From positions 2,092,001-2,156,000 of the forward strand of contig JAYJMM010000124.1 of the NCBI GenBank assembly GCA_037349105.1: a DNA stretch of 64,000 nt. The letters are read 5' to 3'. Both the position numbers and the translations under genes were made by a program. How positions within the stretch are numbered: the stretch's first letter is position 1; every line of letters begins with the position of its first letter. Positions 32,290 to 44,024 of the stretch are shown piece after piece. This DNA is from Limnomonas spitsbergensis (taxonomy: Eukaryota; Chlorophyta; Chlorophyceae; Chlamydomonadales). The notes beneath the pieces are model-generated. The model was not told where the DNA came from. It saw nothing but the letters and a program-made list of their open reading frames with translations, and ran no database searches.

Positions 32290-32650
32290 CTCTACTATCC
32301 TACAGGTCCTCCTGGATTGCAACATCAAGCGCCTACCTTTGAAGAGCGTGTTTCTGGTCTAATCCCCTCGACCCTGAACCCTGAGCGTGTGTTGGGTCCC
32401 AACCCTGCCCAAGACGTACAGGTTGTTCTCAACAGCCTTCCAAACCATGAAAACCATCAACTGCTACTGCCTTCAAATCCCTGAACCCTGCAGGTCACGC
32501 TGATGGCCATGAAAACATTGCTGCCTGAGGACCAGCAGGCCTTCCGTGTGGCGGCTGTGGAGGAGCTGGCAGCTGCATGGCAGCTTCTGACATCTTTTGG
32601 TACGAATCGGCCGTCTGACAGCTGCCTATATGTGCTGGCTTCCACACTGT
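32290..32650 (+). pseudogene. LPED-like relic block, best preserved copy
   Basis: One plus frame gives NPAQDVQVVLNSLPNHENHQ and LLLPSNP, a TGA, then TLQVTLMAMKTLLPEDQQAF, RVAAVEELAAAWQLLTSFGT and NRPSDSCLYVLASTL before a stop at about 32649. The TGA lies just before CCCTGCAG, which could be a splice acceptor, so the second part may have been an exon of its own. Helix-like composition; no known family recognised. CATGCAG/GTGAGG follows at 32659 and then the C-rich array. Confidence 0.45.
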
Positions 32651-32689
32651 AGCCATGCAGGTGAGGGCATTAGGGTGCAGGCAGGTCGG

Positions 32690-33710
32690 GAGACGCATTT
32701 CCTCTACCACTTTTCCCCGGCCACTTACCCCTATCCAATACCGCCAGCCACTTCCCCCTGCAGCTTCTCCCAGCAACTTTCTCCCGGCCATAACGGCCTG
32801 CAAAGCTGTCCCGAAAACTATCCCCAGCCACTTTCCCCGCCACTCCTGCCAGCCACTAGCGCCAATCACTGTTCCCCCGCCATCATTTCCCTGGCCACTA
32901 CCATCAGCCACTTTACTTGCCCACTTTTCCCGCGTCCACTTTTCCCTCTCCACTACCATCAGCCACGTTTCCCAGAATGGTTTTTTCCTGGCCACTACCG
33001 CCAGCCACTTTTCCTCCGACCACTTTTTCCCGGCCGCGACGGCCAGCAACTTTCCCCCCGCCACTTTACCTGGCTACAGCCGCAAGCCACTCTTCCCCGC
33101 CATTTTTCCAGCCACTACCGCCAGCCACTTTTCCCCCACCCACTCTTTCCTCGGCAACTACCGCGGCCACCTTTCCCCCTTCGCTCTTCCTCGGCCACTT
33201 TTCCCCTGCCACTTTTTCCTATTCTACTCCCCCTGGCCACTGCCACCAGCCACTTTTCCCTCCCTATTTATTTCAGGCTAATGCCGCCAGCCACGTTGCC
33301 CCTGCCACTTCTTCCTTGCCCACTGCCACCCGCCATTTCTCCCCCTTCACTCCTCCCCGGCCATTTTTCCCGCCACATTTTCCCTGGCCACTGCCGCCAG
33401 CCACTTTCCCCGGCCACTTTTCCCAGCAGATGTTGCCAGCCAGACCTGCCACTGTCTGTCGCCACTGCCACCGGCCAGTTTTCCCAGCCACTACCACCAG
33501 CCACTTTTCCCCCGCCACATTTTTTCGGCCACAGCCGCAAGCCACTTTTACCCAGCCATTTGTTTACCTGCCAGTACAGCCAGCCGTTTCCCCTCCATGC
33601 ACTGCCGCCAGCAACTTCCCCCCCGGCCAATTTCCCCCGGCATTACCGCACGTAACTTTTTCCAGGCCACCACTGATCGCCACTTTACCCCCGATCAACG
33701 TTCCTTGCCA
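32690..33710. repeat. C-rich degenerate array in the OPR2 flank
   Basis: Third array of the CAGCCACTTTTCCCC family in unit A, starting about 30 bases after the GTGAGG junction at 32660. Confidence 0.85.
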
Positions 33711-34295
33711 CTGGTATACGTAACACACTAGGCGCCCCGTGGCCGTAAATCTGAAAGCTGAAGGATGCCTTTTGTCCCCCTTCGCCCCCAAACATTCTGT
33801 AGGTTACTCACACACTCCTCACCACCGCCGACCACAAGACTTCCTGCTAAGCCGTCAGTCTGTTGCCGCCTGATATGGACCCTCATTGCACCCTGCCTTC
33901 ACCTGCTGCCGGCCACACTGCCTCATATGATATCTTCACACTTTTCCCTACCACAGACCTACCAACCAGGGCGGACCCGCCGTAACTGCCTGTTTCCCAC
34001 AGCTCTACGCCACCGCTGGCCACACCGCTTCATACAAACTGTTCACACATTTTCTTTCCCCACACCTACCGACCAGGACGGACCCCCCTTTGCCACCCAT
34101 CTTCTATAGCATCAACGGCCACACTGCTTCATACGACCTTCATACACAACTGTTCTGCCCCCCAGCATGTACCCACCGTTGCAGCCTGCTCTCTGCCCCG
34201 TCCCAGAGAGCCCAGTCGCAGCTATATAAGCAGAACAGCAGACGCAGCGCAGCAGCCTTCAACCTGTGCTCCGATAAGAACCAGGGAAAAGCCAA
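33711..34295 (+). pseudogene. Spacer repeats ending in a CSD-like relic block, with a TATA-like box
   Basis: As 21290-21835. The relic reads SRRSAAAFNLCSDKNQGKAK (34234-34293), followed by GTGAGC. GCTATATAAGCAG at 34221-34233 is a good TATA-box match directly upstream, conserved in part at 21766 (GCTATATTTGC) and 55838. Confidence 0.45.
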
Positions 34296-34378
34296 GGTGA
34301 GCTGGGTTTACAAGTGAGGGTTTAGGCAGCAAAGCCAAGGTGAACAGGGTTTACATGTGAGGGTTGAAGGCAGCAAAG
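34296..34378. repeat. Two 43-bp repeat copies at the unit junction
   Basis: AAGGTGAGCTGGGTTTACAA and GTGAGGGTTTAGGCAGC precede the start of unit B (GAGGGTTGAAGGCAGC). The tandem duplication boundary therefore lies in 43-bp repeat sequence. Confidence 0.85.
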
Positions 34379-34573
34379 CCGAGCCACTTCATCCTGAACC
34401 CGAAAACCCTCCTAGACTACCGTCCTACCTAATCCTGGACTCTAAAATCCTCTTAAACTACGGTGCCACTTAACCCTGAATCCTAAAACCCTCCTAGTCT
34501 ACCGTCCCACGTATTCCTGAACCCCCAAACCCTCCTAGCCTACCGTTCCACTTAATCCTGAACCCTGAGCCTC
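34359..34573. repeat. ~41-bp degenerate tandem repeat, unit B
   Basis: Near-identical copy of 1-215. It follows directly on two 43-bp repeat copies at 34296-34378, which shows what probably lies just left of the window start. Confidence 0.7.
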
Positions 34574-34882
34574 TCCAAGGACTTAAATTTAGACGAATGG
34601 AACACTCGAGACACAAGTGTTGGCCTTATATTTGGGTTTCAAATTCAAATTTAAAGACCACTTCCAATCCTCTTCTCTGCAGGTTGCTGTAAATAAATAA
34701 TGGATCTTATTGAGCCGCTGCTTCCACAGACTGAGAATGGACCACATCGATCTGATGCTTCCCCATCTGCCATCAGCTGTTTTTTGCATGCTCGGATGTA
34801 GGCATTTATTTGTTTAGCATGTAGTCCGCACTTCCTTGCAGGTCACGAGTAAGTGGACTAGCTGCTTCGTCTGCAGATATGC

Positions 34883-35049
34883 CACACTTTTCATCAGTGT
34901 CCCTCTGCCCACACTTTTCATGTATGTCCCCCCTGCCCACACTTTTCATTAATGCCCCTATGCTTAAACTTTTCATCAGTGTCCCCCTGCCCACCCTTTT
35001 TATGAATACCCCCTGCCCAAACTTAAAATCAGTATCCCCGTGCCCACCC
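34883..35049. repeat. 27-bp minisatellite, unit B copy
   Basis: Copy of 525-690 with single-base C-run length changes, which break the 27-bp phase and so the overlapping open frames. Confidence 0.83.
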
Positions 35050-35318
35050 TGACCCCCTGTTACGCTACCGTCTTGCTTAACCCTGACCCCTGACCCGCCC
35101 TGGGCTACTGTCACGCCCCCTGTCACGCTTAAACCTGACCCCTGACCCCCCCCCCCCTGAGCTACTGTCACGCCCCCTGGTCACGCTTCACCCTGACCCC
35201 TGACTCCCCCCCTGGGCTACTGTCATGCCCCCTGGTCACGCTTAACCCTGAACCCTGACTCCCCCCCTGGGCTACTGTCACGCCCCCTGGTCACGCTTAA
35301 CCCTGAACCCTGACTCCA
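35048..35318. repeat. ~56-bp C-rich minisatellite, unit B copy
   Basis: Matches 690-960 with a few substitutions, for example CTTCACCCTGA against CTTAACCCTGA in one monomer. 35319-35520 holds only degenerate sequence of the same type. Confidence 0.8.
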
Positions 35319-35523
35319 AAGCTACCGTCCTGCCTAACCCTGGATGCCTTCTAGGCTACCTCACAAGCTTGAAGCCCTCCTAGGATTACGTCCCGCTTTA
35401 CCTTAGACCCCCCTAGGCTACCGTCCTCCTGAACCCTTTATCATGAACTCCTCCTATGCTAGCCTCTCGCTGCCCCCTTCACTTTGATCCCTGAACTCTT
35501 TCCAGGGTATCGTCCCACTGGTC

Positions 35524-36133
35524 TACTTGGTGGTTGTCCAGAGGTTGTGGACCTGCTTGTGGACGATGCGTATAAGCAGGCGCAGTTGGAGGCGACTGGC
35601 AGATAGAGGAGACCCCAGGGACCCCGCCATCGAGCACGAGTCTGCAGCCGCCTACTGCACTTGATTACAGCCTACCACCTGCGCCGTGCTGGCGCATGCT
35701 GGGAGCCGCACCAACAACAGGGCGAGTGCTAGTTATCGCACCTAATTCCGGCCGCGGCTCGGTACAGCACGGCTGACACCAGAGGACGGCGCAGCGGTCA
35801 ACATCTTCAGACACCCTGCTGCCAGCGGTGCTGGACAAGAGGAGAATGCGAGCATGTGGAGGATGCTCTTCATGTCTGCTTCCAGTGCCCTAGGATCAAG
35901 GAGAAGCTTAGAGAGAGGGATTGGGCAAGCCACCTGGAGGCCTAGTGGAGGGTGCCACGGACTTTCACCAGTGGACTCGGGGCAGGCAAGGGTGGGAGGC
36001 TCTGGTTTTGTGGAGGTGGTAGACATCATTGCAGGCTAGCTCCTCGTGGAGTTGGGGAATCCTTGGAATTTTTTTTTGCTTATGCGGCTGAGCCTTTTTT
36101 AGCAAGGCCGGGAGGTAACGTCACTGAATAGTG
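35524..36133 (+). pseudogene. Decayed LINE-like 3' end, unit B copy
   Basis: Near-identical duplicate of 1166-1775 with the same internal stops and the same conserved HVEDALHVCFQCP segment. It was inherited through the segmental duplication and is not a separate insertion. Confidence 0.65.
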
Positions 36134-36187
36134 TAACCCGGGCCGGCGTTTCACTTATCTTGGTCTGTGTGGGGCAGCCTCTCCATA

Positions 36188-36393
36188 TACTATGTGGGGG
36201 GGCTTTTCCGCCCGTTTCTCTTTTGTTTCCCCATCATGGCCTTTTAGTTTCCAAGAAGACAGGTGGACGCCGTTGACGCCAAGCCTGTTCCAGCAAGGCC
36301 CATATGTATTATATATGTTTATCATTGACCCCTGCGCCCATGCGTCCGAGCCTTTTTCAGCATGGCCCAGGGGTGTAATGCCACTGACATGTC
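36188..36393 (+). mobile_element. LINE 3' tail fragment, unit B copy
   Basis: Duplicate of 1830-2035 with only isolated substitutions. Confidence 0.55.
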
Positions 36394-36450
36394 ATTGGGC
36401 ACAAGTGCATGTGGCTCATGGGATTTCTTGGTGGATTCAGGGATTATATA

Positions 36451-36501
36451 TCGCTGAGTCCTATTTATCGCTGAGTCCTACATATCGCTGAGTCCTACAG
36501 T
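36451..36501. repeat. 17-bp direct repeat, unit B copy
   Basis: Same three copies as 2093-2143. The third copy reads GAGTCCTAC here and GAGTCGTAC in unit A. Confidence 0.85.
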
Positions 36502-36898
36502 ATGGAAATATAAAAGATTACACGTGCCTATGGAAGGGAGAGTTCTGGGGCAGGGTGACACAAATCCCAAGATGACGCTCAGACCAATCACTAATCCACT
36601 ACAACTCTACAAAGGCAGGGTTACTCTTTCGCACAAGATTGACGCACCAAGGGGTCAGCCCAAGGGATACATGGCCAAGGTTCTCTTTGAAAGAACATTC
36701 GGAAATAACACGACATTGATATACCGCCACTTGCGCAAGCGTGGGAGACGCATCAACAACAAACCTCAACCGTAATTACAAAACGAGTCAAAACATCAAG
36801 ATACAGTGAAAACATGGTCTTCATGTTTGTACAAAGCATTGACCTCTACCCACAAACCACAACATGAATTCATACATTAAAGAAATGGTTTTTAGTTA

Positions 36899-36958
36899 GG
36901 CGCCCATGCGGCCGAGCCTTTTTTGAGCAGGGCCCAGAGGCGTAACGTCATTGACATC
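36899..36958 (+). mobile_element. LINE 3' tail fragment, unit B copy
   Basis: Identical in content to 2541-2600, including the AATAAAATAA that follows. Confidence 0.6.
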
Positions 36959-37132
36959 AATAAAATAAACAGCGAAGCCTAGATATCAGGTTTTAATAAT
37001 GCATCAAAATGCGCATAGGGCACAATTCTGGGCAGGCTCATAAGCAATACCAATTAGCCAAGCCTGACTGCCTTCATCATCAGTTGGTGCACCAAGGGTC
37101 TGCCTCCATATCCTCCATCAACCTATTTGTAA

Positions 37133-37328
37133 GTGATGTTCAGTTTTTACAGTCCAACGGGGCATCACATTTGATGCATGGGCCTTGTAACCGAAAACCG
37201 GTACAGTTCAGGCATGCACTAAATACGCAAGGACAGCGAGCGAAAACCAGTGACCCCTCTGGGCAAGCAAGCAACACACAACCACCGAGCAGTAGCGTGG
37301 GAATGAACCCCATAGTACAGAAGATCAG
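37133..37328. repeat. Dispersed ~190-bp block, unit B copy
   Basis: Duplicate of 2775-2970, located downstream of the OPR1B stop codon in the same relation as in unit A. Confidence 0.5.
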
Positions 37329-37580
37329 CCCCAGCCATATTAATCGAAATCTATAAAGGCTCAATCATGAACGAGGGACACAATGGAATTCCATGCATGA
37401 GCTTGAATCCAAATCCAAGATACTTACCTTCACGAAAGTAGCCAAAGACACCCTAGTCTGGTCAAAGGCAAAGCATCTTGGCTGTTTTGAATCAAACCTT
37501 CTGTGAGGATCCAACTTCTGTGTTCATGGACATACCGGGTACCAGTAGTACCAGGCCCGGTACCTGTTTACTTAAACGCC

Positions 37581-38756
37581 CTATTTATCAGCATGATCAA
37601 AGTTTGGAAGACTAGGAAGACCCAGCTTCACCAGAGCTGAATACAACATGCTCCGGTCTATGGCATTAAAGCTTGACAACTTTGCCTTAGCCACGGAAAG
37701 GAAAGCATCCGTGAAGGCTGCATTGTTGTGCCCCAGCGACGCCATCGCCCAGAAAATTGTGGCCAGGTCTTGGGAATTGAAGTCGGGCAGCGTGTTTTTT
37801 GCCGCAAGTAGAAGAGCGTCTGTGAAGGCAACGTTGATATGCCCCAGCGTCGCCAAAGCCCAAAGAGTGTTCGCCAGCTCTTGCGAGGTGAAGTCGGGCA
37901 GCTTAGTCTTTGCCACAATGAGAAGAGCATCCGTGAAGGCTGCATTAGAATGCCCCAGTGTCGCCATGGCCCATAGAGTGTTCGCCAATGCTTGCGAGGT
38001 GAAGTCGGGTAGCTTGGGCTCCGCCTCAAAGAGGAGAGCATCCGTTAAGGCAACATCTGAGTGCCCAGACTTTGCCATGGCCCAGAGGGTGTTGGCAATA
38101 TCATGCGCATTGAAGTCTGAGGTAGTTGATCGACCTTGCTGAAGTAAAGCTGATAGCAGCCGCTCATCTCTGAAGTTTAGTTTGGCAAGAGCGTACATGC
38201 AGTTGGAGACTGCACGGGAGCCCATGTCTCCAACATGTTGATGGACCAGCTGTGCTAGGTTGGCTACAGTTGCCGCCTCCCTCCCACCAGGCCTGACCTT
38301 GCCACTGATCAGCTTTTGAGCTTGTATCATGGCGGTGGATGCATGAATAAAATCGAAGCTGGACCTGAACTCCTCCACCAGAGAGCTTAGCTGATCCAGA
38401 GTTGTGCTCTCCTTGATCCAAACATTCAGCTGTCTGGCACTGATGCTGCCCCCGTCATCTCCTGTTGTGGGTTGTTGCACTCCAGCGGAGATGCTGCCTT
38501 CCCGTGTTCCAGGCCTGTTACCTGCCGGCTGTGGTTGATTCTGCCGGTCCACACGCTGCTGCGGCCGCTGTGGCCGTGGGGCCAGCGGGACATCTGGTGG
38601 ATCTCCTCTGCTGCTGCCGCCAGCTGCTGATACTGCAACGTTAGGTCCATTCAGGTTGCTTGCATCCCGACCATAAGGTTGCGTCAACCTGCTGGTGCCG
38701 ATGGTGGGCTGTGTCAAGCGCTGATGGCTTTGATGTAACCTCAGACTACTGGCACC
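37581..38756 (-). CDS. OPR1B, large exon
   Basis: Duplicate of OPR1A. I see two base differences over 1176 bp (Leu TTG to CTG near 37634; Phe TTC to TTT near 38349), both silent, so the encoded 391 residues are the same: four 37-residue repeats with the LANTLWAMATLGH core. Acceptor TTTTGCGCAG is unchanged at 38757-38766. Confidence 0.85.
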   Translation of the reverse strand, partial: GASSLRLHQSHQRLTQPTIGTSRLTQPYGRDASNLNGPNVAVSAAGGSSRGDPPDVPLAPRPQRPQQRVDRQNQPQPAGNRPGTREGSISAGVQQPTTGDDGGSISARQLNVWIKESTTLDQLSSLVEEFRSSFDFIHASTAMIQAQKLISGKVRPGGREAATVANLAQLVHQHVGDMGSRAVSNCMYALAKLNFRDERLLSALLQQGRSTTSDFNAHDIANTLWAMAKSGHSDVALTDALLFEAEPKLPDFTSQALANTLWAMATLGHSNAAFTDALLIVAKTKLPDFTSQELANTLWALATLGHINVAFTDALLLAAKNTLPDFNSQDLATIFWAMASLGHNNAAFTDAFLSVAKAKLSSFNAIDRSMLYSALVKLGLPSLPNFDHADK

Positions 38757-40244
38757 CTGCGCAAAATGGGGATAACGGGATTAGGGACTTTGGTTTGCTT
38801 TGTGAACCCCTATCTTTCGTGTCCCTCCAATGCCTTGTTTATACTGAATTCAAATAAAACAGGCATTGCCTGTCATCATACTAACAAACAAGAAAGAAAG
38901 AAAGAAAACTACGCCCCGTGGGGGGCGTGAGAGTTAAGGAAACAGCGCAGCCTGGGCCGAAGCCACATCCGTGCCGTTACCGTTACTAACAAACAATTAT
39001 ACAAAGCTCGGTACTCCAGAATCTAATAACCAGAAAGAATGGCCACAAACAAGACTTTTAAGAGTGCGGCGCTGATACCAGGACTGACAGTCAGTGTTTA
39101 TTTTGGAGCAGGCCAGGTCTCCTGTGCATGGCCAGCTCAGTGGCCAAACTGGGTCCATGAGAACCAATCATTGACCAGCCTAGGGCCGGTGGCCAAAGCA
39201 GTTGGGCGTTCTGCATCAGCCCTCCCCCTCCACCCATGGCCGTACGCCGTGATGCAACAGCTCATATGCAGCTAAATCACGCAAACAAACAAACACGCAG
39301 CTGGTGGCATCATTTGATGGGGAACACTCTGCAGCACTGTCGGAAAGAGTGCTGTCCCGGTCCTGGCAGTCTGTATTTATTTCAGGGTATGCCAAACCAC
39401 CTAAGCAGGACGACCAGGCGGCCACCACTAGGCCAATGGGGACCGAACCTTGACAAGCCAACGGCCAGGGGCCAAAGCAACAGAGCTGGCTACATCAGGC
39501 CCCCGCAACTGCAGGCTGTGAGGCCTTTCAAATATTGACGCAATGTACTTCAAGAACCATTGCCAGTAGCGTGGTAGGGTTGCCCACATTCTGGAGGCTG
39601 CCATCAAGTCAAGGACTCCAGTAGCAGTCATCAGTTTATGCCAGAATTGTTTATTCACTTTTGTGGGCCTGCCTGGCAGCTGCCACTAAGCCGATAGGGT
39701 GCCAGGATTTGACAAGCCTATACCGTAGCCAGTGGCACAAGCAGCATGGCTTGCATCATGCCCCTGACCAGGGTTTGCATCATTCCCCCCGCCACATGCC
39801 AGACTGTGGCAAAAGCATGCCAGATACAAGGATGGGAGGGCCACGGGGCCGGTGGGGACAACATCAAACAAAACCAGCGTCGTTCCTCATTTCCTCATCA
39901 TGTGCCTGCTCAATCCTTCATGCCCCAGGTCAGTCTCTCATGCCCTAGCTCAATCGCTCATTCATTGTTCAATCTCTCATGCCCCAGCTTAGGAGCTCAC
40001 TCCCTCATGTTCTAGCTCGATATCTCATGCCCCAGCTCAATCTCTCATGCCCCAGCTGAAGTTCAATCGCTCATGATAGCCCCAGGTCATTGACTGATCA
40101 GACTTCCATGCCACAGCTCAAGCCCTCTTCACCCCAGTTCCATCCCTTACTGACTCATCGTCCCCTAGAACAGCAGCCCATCTATCTATCAGGCCTGAAG
40201 TTGCTCATTCCTCGGATCGACTCACAAACAGCAGCAGTATTCAC
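38757..40244 (-). other. OPR1B intron 2, with altered donor
   Basis: As in OPR1A but the donor reads GTGAATACT instead of GTGAGTAAT, a change at intron position +5. One base shorter (AAACCAGCG for AAACCCAGCG). The next GTGAGT, 16 nt into the intron, would break the reading frame. Confidence 0.65.
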
Positions 40245-40448
40245 CATGGCATTTTGACGATCTGATGCCTTGCAGGCATGTGCTGACACGTCCAGTGTTG
40301 ACAGGCCTAGTAATGATCCGCGTAAGCTAGGGAGCGGACGAAGGAGTCGAGGCGTGTGCCTAGCTGACAAGGCGGAGTGGTCGAGACGTGTTGAAGGAAG
40401 ATGATGGCGAGGCGATGACAATGTCCAGCGACCCAGATAAGACGACAT
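40245..40448 (-). CDS. OPR1B, start exon
   Basis: ATG at 40448, 68 codons identical to OPR1A. The short 5' UTR intron is also kept (about 40469-40556). Whether the exon is joined efficiently to the large exon is uncertain because of the weakened donor. Confidence 0.7.
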
Positions 40449-40916
40449 CTCGATGCTGGTGGAGTAGGCTGCAGCAGGGAGAAGAAACACAATACAGGTG
40501 AAGAAACTGGCGGGAGGATCGCCGTGGAAGCAAGGTACCCAAACGTAGTTTCTTACCTTCGATAAACAGCCGGTTGTATTGTTGGTGATCAACCAGTGAA
40601 GAAGCAGTGATGATCAGGCTGCCGATTTGCGAACCTAGCGTAATGCCAGCATGCCACCCGTGCGCCGGAAGGGTCGCAGCATTTGTGTTGAAGAAGTGGA
40701 AGATGGGACCAACGGGAACGGTTGGGGCTGGTCCTACGTTTTGCTGGCCATGGTCAGGATAGAGGGTTTCATGTCAGTAAAGATAGATGCAACCTTTCCA
40801 GGACCTTTCTAAATTGCCTTTCATGTCAAAAGAACTTCCTCTCGGATCTCAAAGTCCCACCTTGCATGGCGCCTGGGCAGAGATGGGCATAGGACGATAA
40901 CGTTCACAATATATTA

Positions 40917-41207
40917 TGCTTAACGCATCAACGCCAGCTATGCTGCATGGTTTGTGGCTGGAGGTGGTGCGCTGCAAGCTAGATCCAGTCATCCAGGTGC
41001 AGTGCATGACTGCATGGCCGCCGCCGCACGGTGGGCCATGCGCCACCCGACAATCATGGCGGTTGGATCCGCCGCGGTGATTGATCAAATGGCCATTTGA
41101 TGGGCTGTGGCGCATCGTCCTGAGATCAGGAGGGTGAATGGCGTTGTGGGCCTCTGCAATGGAATGCCAGGAACAAACCCAATCCTGGTGGGGCGGAAAA
41201 GGAACGA
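40917..41207. promoter_or_regulatory. Conserved block upstream of OPR1B
   Basis: Copy of 6560-6850 with the palindrome at 41084-41101. 41208-42030 is C/T-rich spacer equivalent to 6880-7660. Confidence 0.4.
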
Positions 41208-42039
41208 ACAGGAGCGGAAGATAAATAAACAACCATGAATGCAAAGATCTATGCAGTACCCCACCGGGTGCACAAGTGCCTCGTGCTCTGAAAAGCAGGC
41301 ATCAGTGTATGCGATGCCCCATGCTAACCCATTATATACTCATGTAGCATGTGCTACCCCACGCAGCACTGACACACAATGGACAAAGGACAAAGCTTGT
41401 TCTTTTACATTCTCTTCTTCCCCCCAATTTTTCTGCACCCTGGGCCCAAGGTGTAGTCCCCTCATCTCCCTCATTCCTCTCTCCCTCCCCCTCTCTCCCC
41501 CCACTTCGTCCAGCTCCCGCCTGCCCTTGGACCTGTCCCTTCCCCCTGTCTGACGTTATCCTCAGGTCGCCTTACCGTCACCATTACTACCACACCCTCC
41601 TCTGCTCCCTCTTGGCGGCAGCCACCAGACAGCAGGTGGCTGCCTACGCGTGCAAATGGCAGCAGGTGTCTCCTTTCCTGTCCACAGCTATCAGGACTCG
41701 ATGGGGATTTAAACACCTCACCCACTGCCCCACACTCAACCCTTACCACTGCTGCTTCAAATCAGGCCTGATGCCATCATGCCCTCTGAGGTTAGGGCAC
41801 CTCAAGATAAGAAATCTGAAACTGAAGAGTGCTGCTTGTCTCCTTCTGCCTGTAGGTTGTTCACACATTCGTCCCTACCGCCTGCTGGAATCCTTCCTGA
41901 TAAGCCGTTAGTGTGCTGCCGTCCGCCATCAGCCTGGCCGCCAACCACAATGATTCATACCACCACTTCACACATTTTCATACCAGGGATCTGTCGCCCG
42001 GTGCGTACACACCATAGTGGCCTGCCTTCAGCCTCAACT

Positions 42040-42695
42040 CCCTAAACTCAGCGACCGCTCTATCTGCTGCAGCATGGCAGTGGTCTTCAACATGTGCTTT
42101 GGTAAGGACTGAGTGAGCAAGGTCGGGGAGGTGTGAATGCCAAGGTGTGAATGCCCAGGTGTAAAAGGCCAGTGCAACAGACTCCCATATCTGCTCCGAT
42201 AGGTCCTGGGACAAGCAAGGGTGAACAGGGTTTACGGGTCGGGGGCTAGGTTTGGGGGTGAAGTCTGGAGAGGCAAGGTGATGTCTCCGCCACTCTTGTG
42301 ACTGAGTTCCATACCATACAGTCCTCTAGGATTCTACGGGTCCTCCTAGATTGCAACATCGAGCGCCTACCTTCTAAGAGCGTGTTTCTGATCTGTTCCC
42401 CTCGACCCTGGACCCTGAGCATGTGTTTGGTCCCAACCCTGCCCAAGACGCACAGGTTGTTCTCAATAGCCTTCAAAACCATGAAAACCATCAACTGCTT
42501 CTGCCCCAAAACCCTGACCCCGCAGGTCGCGCTGATTGCCATGAACGCATTGCTGCCTGAGGACCGGCCGGCCAACCAACCATGTGGCGGCTGTGGAGGA
42601 CCTGGCAGCTACAGGGCAGCTTCTTACATATCTGATACGGATCGGCCGCCTGACAGCTGCCTGTACGAGCTGGCTTCCACGCTGTAGCCATGCAG
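42040..42695 (+). pseudogene. Relic peptide blocks, unit B copy
   Basis: Duplicate of 7670-8325 with the same frame breaks; only single-base changes such as CAAGCAAGG for CAAGCCAGG. Confidence 0.45.
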
Positions 42696-42719
42696 GTGAG
42701 GGCATTAGGGTGCAGGCAG

Positions 42720-43715
42720 GTCGTTGGCCACTTTTCCCCGACCACTTTGCCCCGGCCATTGCCGCCCGCAAATTAGTCCCGGAAACTATCGCCAGCCACT
42801 TTTCCCCGCCATTCCTGTGAGCCATCTTCATGGGCCACTAGCGCCAGCCACTGCTCCCCCGCCTGCTTTGCCCTGGCCACTACCATCAGCCTTTTTTCCC
42901 TGCCCACTTTTCCTACATCCACTTTTCCCTCTCCACTACCATCAGCCACTCTCCCTGCCCAATTTTCCCTGCCCACTTTTTCCTGGCCACTACCGCCAAC
43001 CTTTTTTCCCCCACTCACTTTTCCTCCGCCATTATCGCCGGCCACTTTTCTTCCGGCCACTTTTTCCCGGCCACGGCTGCCAGCCACTTTTCCCGGCCAT
43101 TTTCCCTGGCTACAGCCGCAAGCCACTTTTCCCCGTCACATTTCCCCCTGCCACTACCGCCAGCCATTTTCCCAGCGACTTTTTCCCCTGCAAGTACCGC
43201 GGCCACCTTTCCCCCTTCATTCTTTCCTGGCCTGTTTCCCCCTTCTCTCTTCCCTGGCCACTTCCCTTCCTTTGCTCTTTTCCCAGGCCACTGCCGCCAG
43301 CCACTTTCCTCGAGACATGTCACCAGCCAGAATTTGCCCAGCCACTTTCTCTGGCCACCGCCATCCACCAATTTCCCCCACAAGTGCCTCCAGCCCCTTT
43401 TCCCCAGCCGAATCCACCAACCACTTTTCCCGCAACTCCCCCAGCCAACTCGCCAGCCACCTTTTCCCCTCCACTTCCCCCCCGCCACTGCCACCAGCCA
43501 CTTTCCCCCGCCACTTTTTCCGGGCTAAGGCCAAAAGCCGCTTTTCCCCGTCACTTTTTCCCAGCCACTACCGCCAGCCACTTTTTCCCCATGCACTGCC
43601 ACCAGCAACTTCCCCCCGTCCAATCCCCCCTGGCCATTACCGCACACAGCTTTTCCCCAGGCCGCTACCGCCCGCCACTTTATCCCCGCCCAACGTCCCA
43701 TGCCACTGCCACTGC
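42720..43715. repeat. C-rich degenerate array, unit B first copy
   Basis: Near-identical to 8350-9345, with a few substitutions and no change in unit number that I can see. Confidence 0.85.
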
Positions 43716-44024
43716 CACCCCGTTTCATGTAGGCCAGGTGCCATGCTGATGTGGCGACCCGTGACTGTGCATTTGAAAGCTAAAGAATACCTCTCGTCCC
43801 CTTCCGCTGGCATACAGCCTCCAGGTTCCTCAAGTGCTCCTCACCGTCACCATCCACAACGCTTCCTGCTAAGCCGTCAGTCTGCTGCCGCCTTGTGTGG
43901 ACCCGCCATAGCAGCCTGCCTTCAGCCCTGCTACTGGCATCAACGCTTCACACCACTCCACACCTGTTCATACCACGGTTATGCTGCCAGACAGGATCCG
44001 TGATTGCGGCCCCTCTTCAGCCAT

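Larger units (their letters stand above)
1..34358. repeat. Unit A of a ~34-kb tandem segmental duplication
   Basis: Base 1 onward matches base 34359 onward: nearly every feature in 1-17020 recurs 34357-34370 bases later, then +34684 after the MITE and +34651 after a 33-bp tandem copy is lost. Unit A holds OPR1A, an open LRR gene, a LINE end with a stop codon, the large 43-bp array and OPR2. Its last bases (34296-34378) are copies of the 43-bp repeat, and the next unit begins inside that repeat. Confidence 0.93.
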
